A stretch of 64,000 nucleotides of DNA from Methylotenera sp. (lineage in GTDB: Bacteria > Pseudomonadota > Gammaproteobacteria > Burkholderiales > Methylophilaceae), in assembly GCF_029946165.1 (NCBI RefSeq), contig NZ_JAQSDZ010000001.1, positions 352,442-416,441 on the forward strand. The letters are read 5' to 3'. Below are positions 1 through 10,160 of the stretch, one piece after another. Position 1 is the stretch's first letter. The number at the start of each line of letters is the position of its first letter. The notes beneath the pieces are model-generated. The model did no database searches. It was not told where the DNA came from and was given only the letters and a program-made list of their open reading frames with translations. A program made the position numbers and the translations under genes.

Positions 1-368
1 GTTCTATAACCCACTTCTAAGCGACGCACTTCTTCCATATTCACTACAGTCGCTTTTTCAATAGGGTACGGTAAATGCCAGCGTGGACCAGGCTCTGTAG
101 CCTCATCAGTCATTTCACCAAAACGCTGAACCACGCCTTTTGAACCTGAATCCACCATATAAAATCCAGTAGCAAGCCATATCAAGACTATAACAGCGAT
201 AATTGGCAGGATAGGAAAGTTTATGTTTCCACCATTCGCATTTACAGGTTGATTACCACCGCCTTTGCCGAACATATTATTTATCTTGCGGCTTAAATCA
301 CGCATCACTTGATCTAAATCTGGTGGACCTTCATTATTGCGTTGCCACCATCCGGGAAATTTAATCAT
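1..368 (-). CDS. hflK: HflK, membrane protease modulator (N-terminal part, cut by window edge)
   Basis: No ORF-track line covers this because the frame runs off the left edge. Reading the minus strand from the ATG at 368 gives MIKFPGWWQRNNEGPPDLDQ, then a Gly/Asn-rich stretch, one membrane segment (about residues 60-80) and the start of an SPFH/band-7 domain (GSKGVVQRFGEM). HflK forms with HflC a large inner-membrane complex, facing the periplasm, that restrains the FtsH protease. It lies downstream of hflX and hfq on the same strand, the usual hfq-hflX-hflK-hflC order, so hflC should follow outside the window. A purine-rich GGAG sits 7-8 bases before the ATG. Confidence 0.93.
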   Translation of the reverse strand, partial: MIKFPGWWQRNNEGPPDLDQVMRDLSRKINNMFGKGGGNQPVNANGGNINFPILPIIAVIVLIWLATGFYMVDSGSKGVVQRFGEMTDEATEPGPRWHLPYPIEKATVVNMEEVRRLEVGYR

Positions 369-470
369 TTAAAACTCCAAAGAAACTTAATCATACAAAT
401 ATATTTAAAGCTAAAATTCACCACATAAGGCATTTCGAGTTGCATTCAACTCAACGCCATAAATTGACGA

Positions 471-1607
471 CTAGGCATAAGCGCTCTCTTCAGTGCTTAG
501 TTTCTGCAAATATTGGCTATGTTCCGCCATGGCCAATCTTAACAAATCCATTCCTTCACCTGTTATAGCCGATGCATGTATGGATGTGATTCTACCATAT
601 TCGTCTCGGCTGATAGAGGGCGGTAGACCGACTCTGTCAATTTGATTGTGTACTAAAATCTGCGGCACATTGGCTGCACCGATTTCCAGCAACACTTTAT
701 TAACTTGGGCAATTTGCTCGTCGCGGTTTGTACTTGCAGTATCGACGATATGCAACAACAAGTCTGCTTGAGCGGCCTCTTCCAAGGTTGCCCCAAATGC
801 CTCAACCAAAGCATGTGGCAAATGCTTAATAAATCCAACTGTGTCGGAAAGTACGACAGAACCAGCTTCTGCGATAAAAATTTTGTGTGTGGTGGTATCA
901 AGTGTGGCAAATAATTGGTCAGCAACGTAAATATCTGCCTTGGTTAAGCGATTAAACACTGTAGATTTACCCGCGTTGGTATAACCAACCAACGAAACGG
1001 TCATCACATTAGAACGCTTACGCGCTCTGCGTTGCATACCCCTTTGTGCTTTAAGCTTAATGAGCTTTTCACGCAACTGCTTAACGCGTATACGCAACAT
1101 ACGACGATCTAACTCCAACTGCGTTTCGCCAGGACCGCCACGAACACCAATACCACCTTTTTGACGCTCCAAGTGTGTCCAACCTCGCACTAAGCGCGTA
1201 GACAAATGTTCTAACTGCGCCAATTCAACTTGTAATTTACCTTCGTGACTTTGCGCACGCTGACTGAATATATCTAGAATTAAACCAGTTCTATCTACCA
1301 CGCGGGCTTTCAGCAAGCGTTCCAAATTACGCTGTTGCGAGGGAGATAAATCATGATTAAACACTGCAATATTAGATTCACTGGCCTGCATCATCTGCGC
1401 CAACTCATTTGCTTTACCACTTCCAATAAAAAGCTTGGCATCTGGTGTAGCGCGCTTACCTTCAATTGTGCCGCGTACAGACAAGCCCGCGCTAATGCTG
1501 AGTTGACGAAGTTCGTTTAAGCTTTCTTCGTAATCATTATCGCCAAAATCAACACTCACCATAATGGCGGCATCGCCGCCACTCGGTCTTTCAAACAGAT
1601 CTTTCAA
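471..1607 (-). CDS. hflX: GTPase HflX
   Basis: HflX is a ribosome-associated GTPase that binds the 50S subunit and helps split or rescue stalled 70S ribosomes, for example after heat stress. The N-terminal HflX domain (about 1-190) carries the family stretch RLVRGWTHLERQKGG and a glycine-rich RGGPGETQ loop. The G domain follows, with P-loop GYTNAGKST near residue 208, G3 DTVGF and G4 NQID. The 378 residues are normal for the family. The start codon is TTG; the encoded LFERPSGGDAA aligns with the usual N-terminus of the family, so the downstream ATG would be too short. It follows hfq by 21 bp and is probably cotranscribed with it. Confidence 0.95.
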   Translation of the reverse strand: MKDLFERPSGGDAAIMVSVDFGDNDYEESLNELRQLSISAGLSVRGTIEGKRATPDAKLFIGSGKANELAQMMQASESNIAVFNHDLSPSQQRNLERLLKARVVDRTGLILDIFSQRAQSHEGKLQVELAQLEHLSTRLVRGWTHLERQKGGIGVRGGPGETQLELDRRMLRIRVKQLREKLIKLKAQRGMQRRARKRSNVMTVSLVGYTNAGKSTVFNRLTKADIYVADQLFATLDTTTHKIFIAEAGSVVLSDTVGFIKHLPHALVEAFGATLEEAAQADLLLHIVDTASTNRDEQIAQVNKVLLEIGAANVPQILVHNQIDRVGLPPSISRDEYGRITSIHASAITGEGMDLLRLAMAEHSQYLQKLSTEESAYA

Positions 1608-1628
1608 CGGTTAATTTACCAGTCCTGA

Positions 1629-1865
1629 TTAAGCTTCATCTTCTGGCAAGGTAACATTCACCATGCGCGCTGGCACGATGGTTGAAATAGCGTGCTTATA
1701 CACCATTTGAGTGACAGTATTTTTAAGCAAAATCACGTATTGATCGAAGGAATCAACTTGACCTTGTAATTTGATGCCGTTAACGAGATAGATGGATACA
1801 GCGACATGTTCTTTGCGTAAAGCGTTAAGAAATGGGTCTTGTAACATTTGCCCTTTTTGAATCAT
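1629..1865 (-). CDS. hfq: RNA chaperone Hfq
   Basis: Hfq is the hexameric Sm-like protein that pairs small regulatory RNAs with mRNAs. The 78 residues hold the Sm1 motif ([21 protein letters not shown]) and the Sm2 signature YKHAIST. The N-terminal [15 protein letters not shown] is the conserved distal/proximal RNA-binding surface. The C-terminal tail is short and ends in acidic residues (PEDEA), as in many betaproteobacteria. An AGGAGA ribosome-binding site precedes the ATG. It heads hfq-hflX-hflK; in relatives der commonly precedes it, but here der lies about 20 kb away. Confidence 0.98.
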   Translation of the reverse strand: MIQKGQMLQDPFLNALRKEHVAVSIYLVNGIKLQGQVDSFDQYVILLKNTVTQMVYKHAISTIVPARMVNVTLPEDEA

Positions 1866-2068
1866 GATGTCTCCTATTGCTTGGAGTTAAATAAAAACTA
1901 CGTAGCACCAGCTGTATTACTGATGTTACCCTTGTTGTGATTCAGTTCATGTAAATTCGTTCTATTTTTCTATCAAAATATTCGAAATTTCTAAACCACT
2001 TATTGAATATGAGGTGATAGGCTGAAATTTCAATAGCTATTACCAATTTTCATATGAAATTTAAGGCG

Positions 2069-3478
2069 CTATTTAAGCGCTGCTTCAATTCTAGCCAAAA
2101 CTTCATCCTTACCTAACAGCGCCATTACTTGATCGATACTTGGTGATTGTGCAATACCAGTGAGCATGACACGCAGAGGCATCGCCACTTTAGGAAATTT
2201 TAGCGCGTTACTAGTCACAGCGGCTTCAATCTCATGATGAATCGCCTCTGCTTGCCAATCGATGCCACTTAATGCGTTTACTAGATTAGCTAAAATAGGC
2301 TTTATTTCAGCGGTTAAATGCTTTTCAGCGGCGGCTTGATCAATCACAGGGTTCTGATAAAAATACGCGATACTGGCGGCCAACTCATTTAAGGTATTTG
2401 CACGCTCTTTATATAAATCCAGCACTGCAGATAAAGCTGGTTGCTCACTTACTGTAATGCCGAGTTTAGCCAAGCGCTTAGTAATATCCTTAGCCAAATA
2501 TGCGTTATCAGCCTGCTTGATATAATGAGCATTCAACCAATTCAATTTCTCAGTATTGAATTGCGCGGCAGATGGAGTGATATGCTCTAAATCAAACCAC
2601 TCAGCGAACTGTTGTTTACTGAAAACTTCTTCGTCACCGTGACTCCAACCCAAACGGGCTAAGTAGTTAATTACCGCTTCTGGTAAATATCCGTCATCGT
2701 CATATTGCATCACGCTCACAGCACCGTGGCGCTTAGAAAGCTTTTGCCCATCATTACCTAAAATCATTGATAAATGCGCATATTGTGGCACCACGATTTT
2801 TGCATCTATCTCTGCCAGTGCATTGAGCATATTGATTTGGCGCGGCGTATTGTTCACATGGTCATCACCACGAATTACTTGGGTAATGCCCATGTCACTA
2901 TCATCAACCACCACACAGAAGTTGTAAGTAGGCGTACCGTCAGCACGTGCGATAATTAAATCATCCAGCTCAGCATTAGCGATTTCAATACGCCCTTTCA
3001 CCATATCATCCCAAGCGACTGTTCCGTCCACAGGGTTTTTAAAGCGAATAGTCGGTGCAACATCTGCTGGCGGTGTAGGTAAGACCTTTCCAGCTTCTGG
3101 ACGCCACTTTCCATCATATCGTGGCTTTTGTTTATTGGCCATTTGTTGCTCACGCAAGGCATCAAGCTCTTCACGACTAGAGTAGCAATAATAGGCACTG
3201 CCCGCATCTAACATGGTCTGAATCACTTCTTTATAGCGATCCATACGTTGCATTTGATAAAAAGGGCCTTCGTCATAATCCAACCCTAACCAGTGCATAC
3301 CATCTAGTATTGCTTGGACAGCCTCTGGCGTGCTACGTGCCACATCGGTATCTTCAATACGCAGAATAAAATCTCCGCCATGTTTCTTAGCGAAAGCCCA
3401 CGAAAATAAGGCAGTACGAGCACCCCCAATGTGTAAAAAACCAGTGGGGCTAGGAGCAAAACGAGTACGAACAGTCAT
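2069..3478 (-). CDS. gltX: Glutamate-tRNA ligase
   Basis: A class I aminoacyl-tRNA synthetase that charges tRNA(Glu) in the cytoplasm. It shows the HIGH-type motif [10 protein letters not shown] near residue 17, the KMSKS-type loop KLSKRHG near residue 245 and a C-terminal anticodon-binding helical domain. The ORF track begins at a TTG three codons upstream; I prefer the ATG at 3478 because [13 protein letters not shown] is the usual start of the family. No strong ribosome-binding site is visible for either. It stands alone, with a gap of about 200 bp on each side, and is the only GltX in the window. Confidence 0.95.
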   Translation of the reverse strand: MTVRTRFAPSPTGFLHIGGARTALFSWAFAKKHGGDFILRIEDTDVARSTPEAVQAILDGMHWLGLDYDEGPFYQMQRMDRYKEVIQTMLDAGSAYYCYSSREELDALREQQMANKQKPRYDGKWRPEAGKVLPTPPADVAPTIRFKNPVDGTVAWDDMVKGRIEIANAELDDLIIARADGTPTYNFCVVVDDSDMGITQVIRGDDHVNNTPRQINMLNALAEIDAKIVVPQYAHLSMILGNDGQKLSKRHGAVSVMQYDDDGYLPEAVINYLARLGWSHGDEEVFSKQQFAEWFDLEHITPSAAQFNTEKLNWLNAHYIKQADNAYLAKDITKRLAKLGITVSEQPALSAVLDLYKERANTLNELAASIAYFYQNPVIDQAAAEKHLTAEIKPILANLVNALSGIDWQAEAIHHEIEAAVTSNALKFPKVAMPLRVMLTGIAQSPSIDQVMALLGKDEVLARIEAALK

Positions 3479-3698
3479 ATTTAACAATAGTTTACATTAA
3501 TAATAAAACGATTATTTTATCATGCGATGGTAGTTAGCTCTTAAGTAATCAGGTTTATATCTTCTACAATTCGCAAACTTATACTTTCTAAGCCAGTAAA
3601 TCAAAGTTAAAGAATTAATAAATTCTGGCACACAACTTGCTGTTAATAAAATATATTCATATTGAATCTTTAATCTAAGTATATAAAGACATATTAAA

Positions 3699-5417
3699 AT
3701 GAAATTTTTTAAAAAAATATTTAATAGTTCTCCACAGCCTAAGGTCGAAGTAGCCTTTGCTTGGGGCAAAGAAGTCGATGGTATGGATGATTTGTCGGCC
3801 ATTGAATTCGCAACACTACAATTCAATGCTGATTTTAAAAAAGATGTTTTTAAAGATGAGCAAAATTTAGAAGCTCTATTTGTCATTGACGAAAAAATAC
3901 ACATTATTGTCGAGAGAATCACATCCCACTATATCAATATCGAACATTTGAGTATGGATATGGAAGAACGTATTGCCAATTCAGTATTTTTATATCATCG
4001 CCAAATTTATCTAATATACAACACTCTCATTGATAATTTAGCACCCCTCCAACCGCAATCATTAACTGTAATGTTGGCGCGCGCCATGAAGAATGCAACA
4101 CAAATGATTAAATGGCGCTTTTACAATTATCAAAGCGCCCCAGCCAATGTTTGGTTGCAATTATCTAAACTTTATTTAGTAGCTGAAAAACAGATTTTGC
4201 TTGAGGAATATGTACGACCTTATCCTGAACAAGAAATCACCACATTAGCTTCCGCCTATATTCAAGCTTGCATGCTCGGCAGCTTAGAAAGCTTAAGCTT
4301 TCAGCGTAAACAAATTGAGTTGGTAAGCCAAATGCTAGCCCGTTGGACGCCTGATATTCATATCCAAAGCTCATACGATGAAAATAAACATCAATTCTAT
4401 ATGGATACTTTGAGTGATGTAGCTGCCAAACACATTAGAGATTCCAAACCTTTACCGAGTTATCGTTATTGGTGCTTTGATAGTGTAAATCTAAAGATTG
4501 AATTAGGCCTTTCACTGATTGAATACAAAATCGTACCTAAACAGCAAGAAATGAAAGATATTATTAGCAACCAGTATGCTGCGCTAACGTTAGAAGTTAT
4601 AAAAAACGAATGGTCGCGTAGTGAATTTAAACGTCAACGCAGATCAGTTGAGCGCGTGAAAACATCTAAATACGCCATTACTACTTACGGCTTTGAAGAC
4701 ACTTGCTATGACATCAGACAAAATGAATCATTGCGTATTCAACGCCGTGGAAAATCTTATCAAGGCAATAAGTCATTTGATGAGCTATTTGCTTTACAGT
4801 CTTTGAGTCCAAATCTTAATAACCCTGAAGTTATTTACTTAGACTTAGGTGAAACCTCATCCAAAGTCATTGACGAATCCCCTAAAGGGTTCGGGATGTA
4901 TATCAAAAAGCTCGCAAGTGAAGTGAGTTTAGGCATGTTAATAGGCGTGACATTGAGTGACCAAAAAGACACCACCTATATTGGTTTGATTCGCAGCATA
5001 AAGAATATCGTTGGAAACGAGCTACATATTGGCATTGAGTTGTTAAGTACTAATGCTGTTTGTTTAGTAGCGCACAACGTGAGCGCTGATGCCAGCAATG
5101 CTAAAAGCTCCGATGAAAATAGTTTAGTAGCGATTAAACCAATTGAACTAAACAAACAGGAGAACTTTAATAGTGTTGTGAGCGATGCTGGTTTTACCTG
5201 TTTATATCTACCCAGAGAATTTACAACTCCTCAGCATGACTCAATGCAGCTTGAGTCCTTAATAATACCAAAGCTGCATTACAACAAAAATGATACTTAT
5301 AAAATCAATATTTCTGGTACTGAAATATTAGTCAAGTTTACCGAAGCCTTGGAACATCATGAAAACTGGTTACGTGTTATTTACACGCAAGTCATTGAAA
5401 GGAAAATGGCAGCTTAA
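3699..5417 (+). CDS. Conserved protein of unknown role with a PilZ-like C-terminal domain
   Basis: I do not recognise the N-terminal two thirds (about 1-300). It is helical and soluble-looking, with no signal peptide or membrane segment. The C-terminal part looks like a PilZ domain, the c-di-GMP receptor fold. RRSVERV near residue 314 fits the RxxxR arginine motif. About 75 residues later DESPKG (392-397) fits the (D/N)xSxxG motif, followed by strands including IGLIRSIKN and LHIGIELL. The distance between the two motifs is much longer than usual (usually about 20-30 residues), so this would be an atypical PilZ with an insertion. No flagellar or cyclase gene is adjacent. The gene is AT-rich around its start, and its stop lies inside a long hairpin. 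Confidence 0.6.
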   Translation: MKFFKKIFNSSPQPKVEVAFAWGKEVDGMDDLSAIEFATLQFNADFKKDVFKDEQNLEALFVIDEKIHIIVERITSHYINIEHLSMDMEERIANSVFLYHRQIYLIYNTLIDNLAPLQPQSLTVMLARAMKNATQMIKWRFYNYQSAPANVWLQLSKLYLVAEKQILLEEYVRPYPEQEITTLASAYIQACMLGSLESLSFQRKQIELVSQMLARWTPDIHIQSSYDENKHQFYMDTLSDVAAKHIRDSKPLPSYRYWCFDSVNLKIELGLSLIEYKIVPKQQEMKDIISNQYAALTLEVIKNEWSRSEFKRQRRSVERVKTSKYAITTYGFEDTCYDIRQNESLRIQRRGKSYQGNKSFDELFALQSLSPNLNNPEVIYLDLGETSSKVIDESPKGFGMYIKKLASEVSLGMLIGVTLSDQKDTTYIGLIRSIKNIVGNELHIGIELLSTNAVCLVAHNVSADASNAKSSDENSLVAIKPIELNKQENFNSVVSDAGFTCLYLPREFTTPQHDSMQLESLIIPKLHYNKNDTYKINISGTEILVKFTEALEHHENWLRVIYTQVIERKMAA

Positions 5418-5443
5418 CTCTTTAATTTCAGAGTTAAACTGCC
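5408..5443. terminator. Hairpin shared by convergent genes
   Basis: A 14-bp inverted repeat (GGCAGCTTAACTCT with AGAGTTAAACTGCC, one mismatch, 8-base loop) spans the stop codon of the PilZ-like gene. It sits between that gene and the convergent outer-membrane channel gene. It has no strong T-run on either strand, so bidirectional termination or 3'-end protection is inference. Confidence 0.5.
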
Positions 5444-5469
5444 ATTCTAAATGATTCACTGATATTTAG

Positions 5470-6909
5470 TTATTTAGCCTGATTCTGCACTTCAGCTTGC
5501 CAACCACCACCTAGTGCTTTAAATAAGCTTACGGTAGCCGCTAATCTAGCCTGACGACTTTGCACATACGTTAATGCTGAGTCGTTATAGACACGTTGTG
5601 CATCCAACACATCTAAGTAAGCGGAGTAACCTGATTTATAGCGATTCTCAGATACGTCTAACGCCTTTTTCGCTGCGACTCGGCCTCTATTAAGCGCGTC
5701 TTCACGTTCAGTATTTTGACGTAAATCTACTAAGGCATCGTTCACTTCTTTAAAGGCAGTTTGTATTGCGCCTTGATAGCTCGCTAAAGCTTGCTTTTGC
5801 TTCGCACTTGCCTGATCCACGCGAGAATTAAGTTTACCTGAGTCAAATATCGGCAAATATAAACCTAACCCACCAGTCCAAATTCGTGACGCTGACTTTA
5901 AAATATCGCCTAACTCCAAAGACTCGCCCCCTAAACCAGCGGTGAGTGAGATAGTTGGATATAAAGCTGCCTTAGCCACACCAATATTAGCATTTGCAGC
6001 AATCATTTGCTGCTCAGCTTGAGCCACATCTGGCCTAGCTTCTAATAGACTAGAAGGCAGGCCAGCTGGCGGCGTAGGTGGAATTGGTAAGGATTGAATG
6101 TCAGCACTCGCGACATTGAGACCTAAATCACCAGTCAGTATCGCTAATTGATGCAAAATCAATGCCCTTTGTCGACTTAATTCTGCCAATTGAGCACTAA
6201 GGTTTGCACTCGCAACCTCGGCCTGATAAACGTCTAAAGCTGAGGCAACGCCACCTTCTAAACGGCGTTGAGTCAAGCCTAAACTAGATTCACGACTTTT
6301 CAAGTTCTCTTGAGTAAGCGTGATTTGTGTATCTAAACTACGCAGCGTTAAATAATTATTTGCAACTAAACCTGATAATGAAAGGGCAACCGTATCTTTA
6401 GCATAGCGAGTTGAGAGTATTTGCGCACGGGCTGACTCTTTCGCTCGACGTATTTTCCCCCAAAAATCAATCTCGAATGAGGTACCAAGCTGTGCTTTGA
6501 AATTATTGCGAGGATTCACCAACACAGGATTTCCGCCCAGCTCACTGACGCGGGATCGATTTGCGCCCGCATTCAAATCCACTTGTGGGAGTGTGGCAGC
6601 GCCAATTTCCCTCGCCAAAGCATCGGCCTCTTCTATGCGGGCAACTGCAAGTTTAATATCCGTATTACTTTGTAAAGCTTTGCTTACTAACTCATTCAAA
6701 AGCTGATCTTGATAAGCAGTCCACCAAGTCGTGGAGACTTTGCTTTGAGCCTGATCCGCCTGCTCTGAGTACTGGCTAGGCAATGCCAATTGTGGACGCT
6801 CATAATCTGGCCCTACCGATTTACAAGCAGAAAGCAAAGCCATGGGCACTAGTAAACAAATAAGTTTCATTTTAAAAAGGTTTTTCTTATCCAAAATTAA
6901 ATTTTGCAT
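5470..6909 (-). CDS. Outer-membrane efflux channel lipoprotein (OprM/NodT family)
   Basis: The outer-membrane channel of an RND tripartite pump. A signal peptide ends in the lipobox LLSAC, and the mature protein begins CKSVGPDYERP, the hallmark of NodT/OprM-type factors. Two outer-membrane efflux repeats follow. The ORF track starts at GTG 6912; the ATG at 6909 is better because GGAGA stands 7 bases upstream. That ATG overlaps the stop of the pump gene (TGATG), so translation is probably coupled. It is the last gene of the adaptor-pump-channel operon. Confidence 0.93.
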   Translation of the reverse strand: MQNLILDKKNLFKMKLICLLVPMALLSACKSVGPDYERPQLALPSQYSEQADQAQSKVSTTWWTAYQDQLLNELVSKALQSNTDIKLAVARIEEADALAREIGAATLPQVDLNAGANRSRVSELGGNPVLVNPRNNFKAQLGTSFEIDFWGKIRRAKESARAQILSTRYAKDTVALSLSGLVANNYLTLRSLDTQITLTQENLKSRESSLGLTQRRLEGGVASALDVYQAEVASANLSAQLAELSRQRALILHQLAILTGDLGLNVASADIQSLPIPPTPPAGLPSSLLEARPDVAQAEQQMIAANANIGVAKAALYPTISLTAGLGGESLELGDILKSASRIWTGGLGLYLPIFDSGKLNSRVDQASAKQKQALASYQGAIQTAFKEVNDALVDLRQNTEREDALNRGRVAAKKALDVSENRYKSGYSAYLDVLDAQRVYNDSALTYVQSRQARLAATVSLFKALGGGWQAEVQNQAK

Positions 6910-9900
6910 CACACTGTCTCCAGCTTATTTAGGTCTGTTTCAACATGGCCGTGATGACGTACATGCTTGCCAGATAACCAAGTAAAGAACAATGGGATGA
7001 ATATTGTTGCGACAAATGTTGCCAATATCATACCGCCGAATACGCCAGTACCCATTGAACGTCGCGCCGCAGCACCCGCACCAGAAGCAAATACCAACGG
7101 TACGATGCCTAGTACGAACGCCATCGATGTCATGACAATGGGTCTAAACCGCATTCTCGCAGCCTCAAGCGCAGCTTGCGCTACAGGCATACCAGCTTCC
7201 ATTTTCTGGCTCGCAAACTCCACAATCAAAATTGCATTTTTCGCCGCTAGGCCAACTAGCGTAATCAAACCAATTTGAAAGTAAATATCATTTGGCATGC
7301 CGCGTAACAACACCGCTAACAATGCGCCCGCTAAAGCAAATGGCACAGCCATAATCACAGCCAATGGTAATGCCCAAGTTTCAAACTGAGCAGCAAGAAT
7401 CAAGAACACCATAATAATGGCAAATCCAAACGCCATAATTGCTGCGGAACCTGTTCGTTTTTCTTGGTATGCTTGTCCTGTCCAAGCGATTTGGTAACCA
7501 TCTGGTAAGTTTTTTGCAGCGACTTCCTCTACCATCTTAATCGCTTCACCAGAACTAATACCTGGCGCACCACCCCCTAAAACTTTAGCTGAAAGTAAGC
7601 CGTTGTAGCGTTCTAGTTGCTCAGCACCCACAATGTTGCTGACTTTACTTAAAGCCGAGAGCGGTATCATTTTGCCAGCATTGGAGCGAACATACACTTT
7701 GCCTAAGTCTTCAGCCTTCATGCGATATTCCGCCTCAGCCTGTAACTGGACTCGGTAAGTACGACCAGACTTATTAAAGTCATTCACGTATAAGGAGCCC
7801 ATGGTACTTTGCAATGTGGCGTAAATATCAGCGACTGGTACACCTTGTGAAATCGCTTTAGCTTCATCCACCTCAACAAATAATTGCGGCACAGTTGGAC
7901 GGAAGAAGGTATTAATACCAGCCAGCTCTTTTTCCGCTTTTAATGCATCGACAAAGCTATTCACTACCGTTGATAAGTGCATTGGGTCAGTATCACTGCG
8001 GCTTTGTACGTATACCTCAAAACCACCTGAACTACCTAATCCACGAATCGCTGGTGGATTAAAAGCAATCGCCATACCATCAGGTTGCTGCATTCCGATA
8101 CCAAACAATTTGCCAACGATGCCTTCTGCAGTGGTTTGGCGATCAGCCCAATCAGTCAATCGAACAAACATGGTTGCTGCACTGGTTTTATTGCCGCCAC
8201 CGATTAAGTCAAAGCCATATACCGCAAATTCATGCGCTACTGCTGGATCTTTTGCAATCTCGGTACGTACCGCTTGAGTAGTTTTAGTGGTTCGACTCAA
8301 GGTTGCACCGTCAGGCATAATCACCGCAGTCACAACGTAGCCCTGATCTTCAGCAGGTACAAAACTACCAGGAACCGTTCTAAGTAAAACAATCACCACA
8401 AGTATAATTGCACCAAAAACCAGTGAGCCAATAAACTTATGATGCAAGGTTAAATCCACTGTTTTTGCATAAAAGTTAGTTAATTTTGAAAAACCACGAT
8501 TAAACGGTTTAAAGAAGGCTGATTCTTCATGTACCGATTTGAGTAATATTGCACATAATGCAGGAGTTAATGTCAGCGCTACAAGGCCAGAAATCACCAC
8601 CGCTACTGCAACAGTCACCGCAAATTGACGATACATTTCTCCTGCAATACCACCTAAGAAAGCCACTGGTACGAATACTGCACAAAGAACCAGAACAATC
8701 GCAATCACGGCACCCGATACTTGCTCCATAGATTTAATGGCTGCAGAAATCGGCGACAGTTTTTCCTCTGACATTAGCCGCTCAACGTTTTCCAGCACCA
8801 CAATCGCATCATCCACCACAATCCCGATGGAAAGTACCATCGCAAACAAAGTTAGGGTGTTGATAGAAAAACCGAACATCCACAAGCCTGCAAATGTACC
8901 AATCAACGAAATAGGCACTGCAATAAGTGGAATTAAAGTCGCACGCCAGCTTTGTAAAAACAGAAACACAACTAGCACAACCAACACCATCGCCTCACCT
9001 AAAGTTTTTACAACTTCAATGATTGAAGACTTAACAAAGTCACTGGTATCGTAAGGAACTTCCCAATCCACCCCTGCTGGAAAGCGTTGTTTAAGCTCGG
9101 CCATTCTCTCTTTAATAGATTCTGCTGTATCAAGCGCATTAGCACCCGTCTGTAAGAAAATTGGAATTCCCACACCTGGTAAACCATCCAAAGCAGTACG
9201 TACGTTATATGTTTGTGAACCTAACTCGATACGTGCCACATCTTTAAGGTATAGCACGCCGCGTGGGCCATCTGCACGGATGATAATATCGCCAAATTCG
9301 TTAGGATCTATCAAACGACCTTTAGCCGTAACCGTATAAACCAATTGCTGGGTAGAAGGGGATGGTTCCTGACCAATTTTACCCGCTGCGTATTGGGCAT
9401 TTTGTACTTGAATAGCATTGGCAATATCAGTCGTTGTCACACCTAGTTGCGCCATACGATCAGGCTTTAACCAAATACGCATAGAGTAATCTTGCGCACC
9501 AAAAATGTTAGCATCGCCAACGCCTTTAATACGCTTAAGTTCATCTAAAACATTAAGCGTAGCGTAGTTACTTAAATAAAGTGGATCATATTTCTTTTGT
9601 TTATCGGTCAACATCACCACTAATAAAATGTCGTTAGAGCGTTTTTGCACCACTAAACCCGTTCTACGTACTTCATCTGGCAAACGCGGTAAGGCAATAT
9701 TCACGCGATTACTCACGTTGAATGTCGCCTGATTAATATCTGTACCTACTTCAAACGTAGCAGTAATGGTTAAAGTACCGCTGGAGTCGGCGCTAGAATT
9801 AAAATACAGCAAGCCTTCGACACCACTTAATTGCTCTTCAATTGGTGCAGCCACTGTTTTAGATAATGTATCAGCACTTGCACCGGGGTAAGTGGCAGTA

Positions 9901-10034
9901 ATTAGCACTGTGGGAGGTGCAATTTGTGGATATTGCGCCACTGGCAACTTCATTGCCGCTGCTAAGCCTGCCAGTACGATGATGATAGACAAAACGCTGG
10001 CAAAAATAGGCCGGGTGATAAAAAATTTGGTCAT
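6909..10034 (-). CDS. RND multidrug efflux pump, HAE1 family (AcrB/MexB-like)
   Basis: The inner-membrane proton/drug antiporter of a tripartite pump. The 1041 residues are the standard HAE1 length. They start MTKFFITRPIFASVL and have two halves of six membrane segments, each with a large periplasmic porter domain. TM4 holds the adjacent aspartates of the proton relay (GIVVDDAIVV). The ending (HVRHHGHVETD) is typical of AcrB relatives. Three 11-bp direct repeats and a GAG-type ribosome-binding site precede the ATG. Substrates cannot be told from sequence; relatives expel antibiotics, dyes, solvents and bile salts. Confidence 0.96.
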   Translation of the reverse strand: MTKFFITRPIFASVLSIIIVLAGLAAAMKLPVAQYPQIAPPTVLITATYPGASADTLSKTVAAPIEEQLSGVEGLLYFNSSADSSGTLTITATFEVGTDINQATFNVSNRVNIALPRLPDEVRRTGLVVQKRSNDILLVVMLTDKQKKYDPLYLSNYATLNVLDELKRIKGVGDANIFGAQDYSMRIWLKPDRMAQLGVTTTDIANAIQVQNAQYAAGKIGQEPSPSTQQLVYTVTAKGRLIDPNEFGDIIIRADGPRGVLYLKDVARIELGSQTYNVRTALDGLPGVGIPIFLQTGANALDTAESIKERMAELKQRFPAGVDWEVPYDTSDFVKSSIIEVVKTLGEAMVLVVLVVFLFLQSWRATLIPLIAVPISLIGTFAGLWMFGFSINTLTLFAMVLSIGIVVDDAIVVLENVERLMSEEKLSPISAAIKSMEQVSGAVIAIVLVLCAVFVPVAFLGGIAGEMYRQFAVTVAVAVVISGLVALTLTPALCAILLKSVHEESAFFKPFNRGFSKLTNFYAKTVDLTLHHKFIGSLVFGAIILVVIVLLRTVPGSFVPAEDQGYVVTAVIMPDGATLSRTTKTTQAVRTEIAKDPAVAHEFAVYGFDLIGGGNKTSAATMFVRLTDWADRQTTAEGIVGKLFGIGMQQPDGMAIAFNPPAIRGLGSSGGFEVYVQSRSDTDPMHLSTVVNSFVDALKAEKELAGINTFFRPTVPQLFVEVDEAKAISQGVPVADIYATLQSTMGSLYVNDFNKSGRTYRVQLQAEAEYRMKAEDLGKVYVRSNAGKMIPLSALSKVSNIVGAEQLERYNGLLSAKVLGGGAPGISSGEAIKMVEEVAAKNLPDGYQIAWTGQAYQEKRTGSAAIMAFGFAIIMVFLILAAQFETWALPLAVIMAVPFALAGALLAVLLRGMPNDIYFQIGLITLVGLAAKNAILIVEFASQKMEAGMPVAQAALEAARMRFRPIVMTSMAFVLGIVPLVFASGAGAAARRSMGTGVFGGMILATFVATIFIPLFFTWLSGKHVRHHGHVETDLNKLETV

Positions 10035-10045
10035 ATTAACTCTCG

Positions 10046-10078
10046 TTTAAACTTGGTTTAATCTTGGTTCATTCTTGG
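10046..10078 (-). repeat. Three 11-bp tandem direct repeats upstream of the pump gene
   Basis: On the plus strand the units read TTTAAACTTGG, TTTAATCTTGG and TTCATTCTTGG, exactly one helical turn each. They lie 12-44 bases before the start codon of the RND gene, inside the gap between adaptor and pump genes. They could be protein-binding sites or part of the mRNA leader; no function is shown. Confidence 0.6.
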
Positions 10079-10160
10079 CTAAATACTTTAGTGCTCTAGT
10101 TGAAGCATTATGATATTCAGCTTTAAGAATAAGTATTATTCATTTAAGTATCATTTTGAC

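Noticed and set aside
3512-3922. 136-residue minus-strand ORF over the start of the PilZ-like gene
   Set aside because: Antisense to a better-supported gene and the AT-rich leader; low-complexity hydrophobic translation without a start signal.
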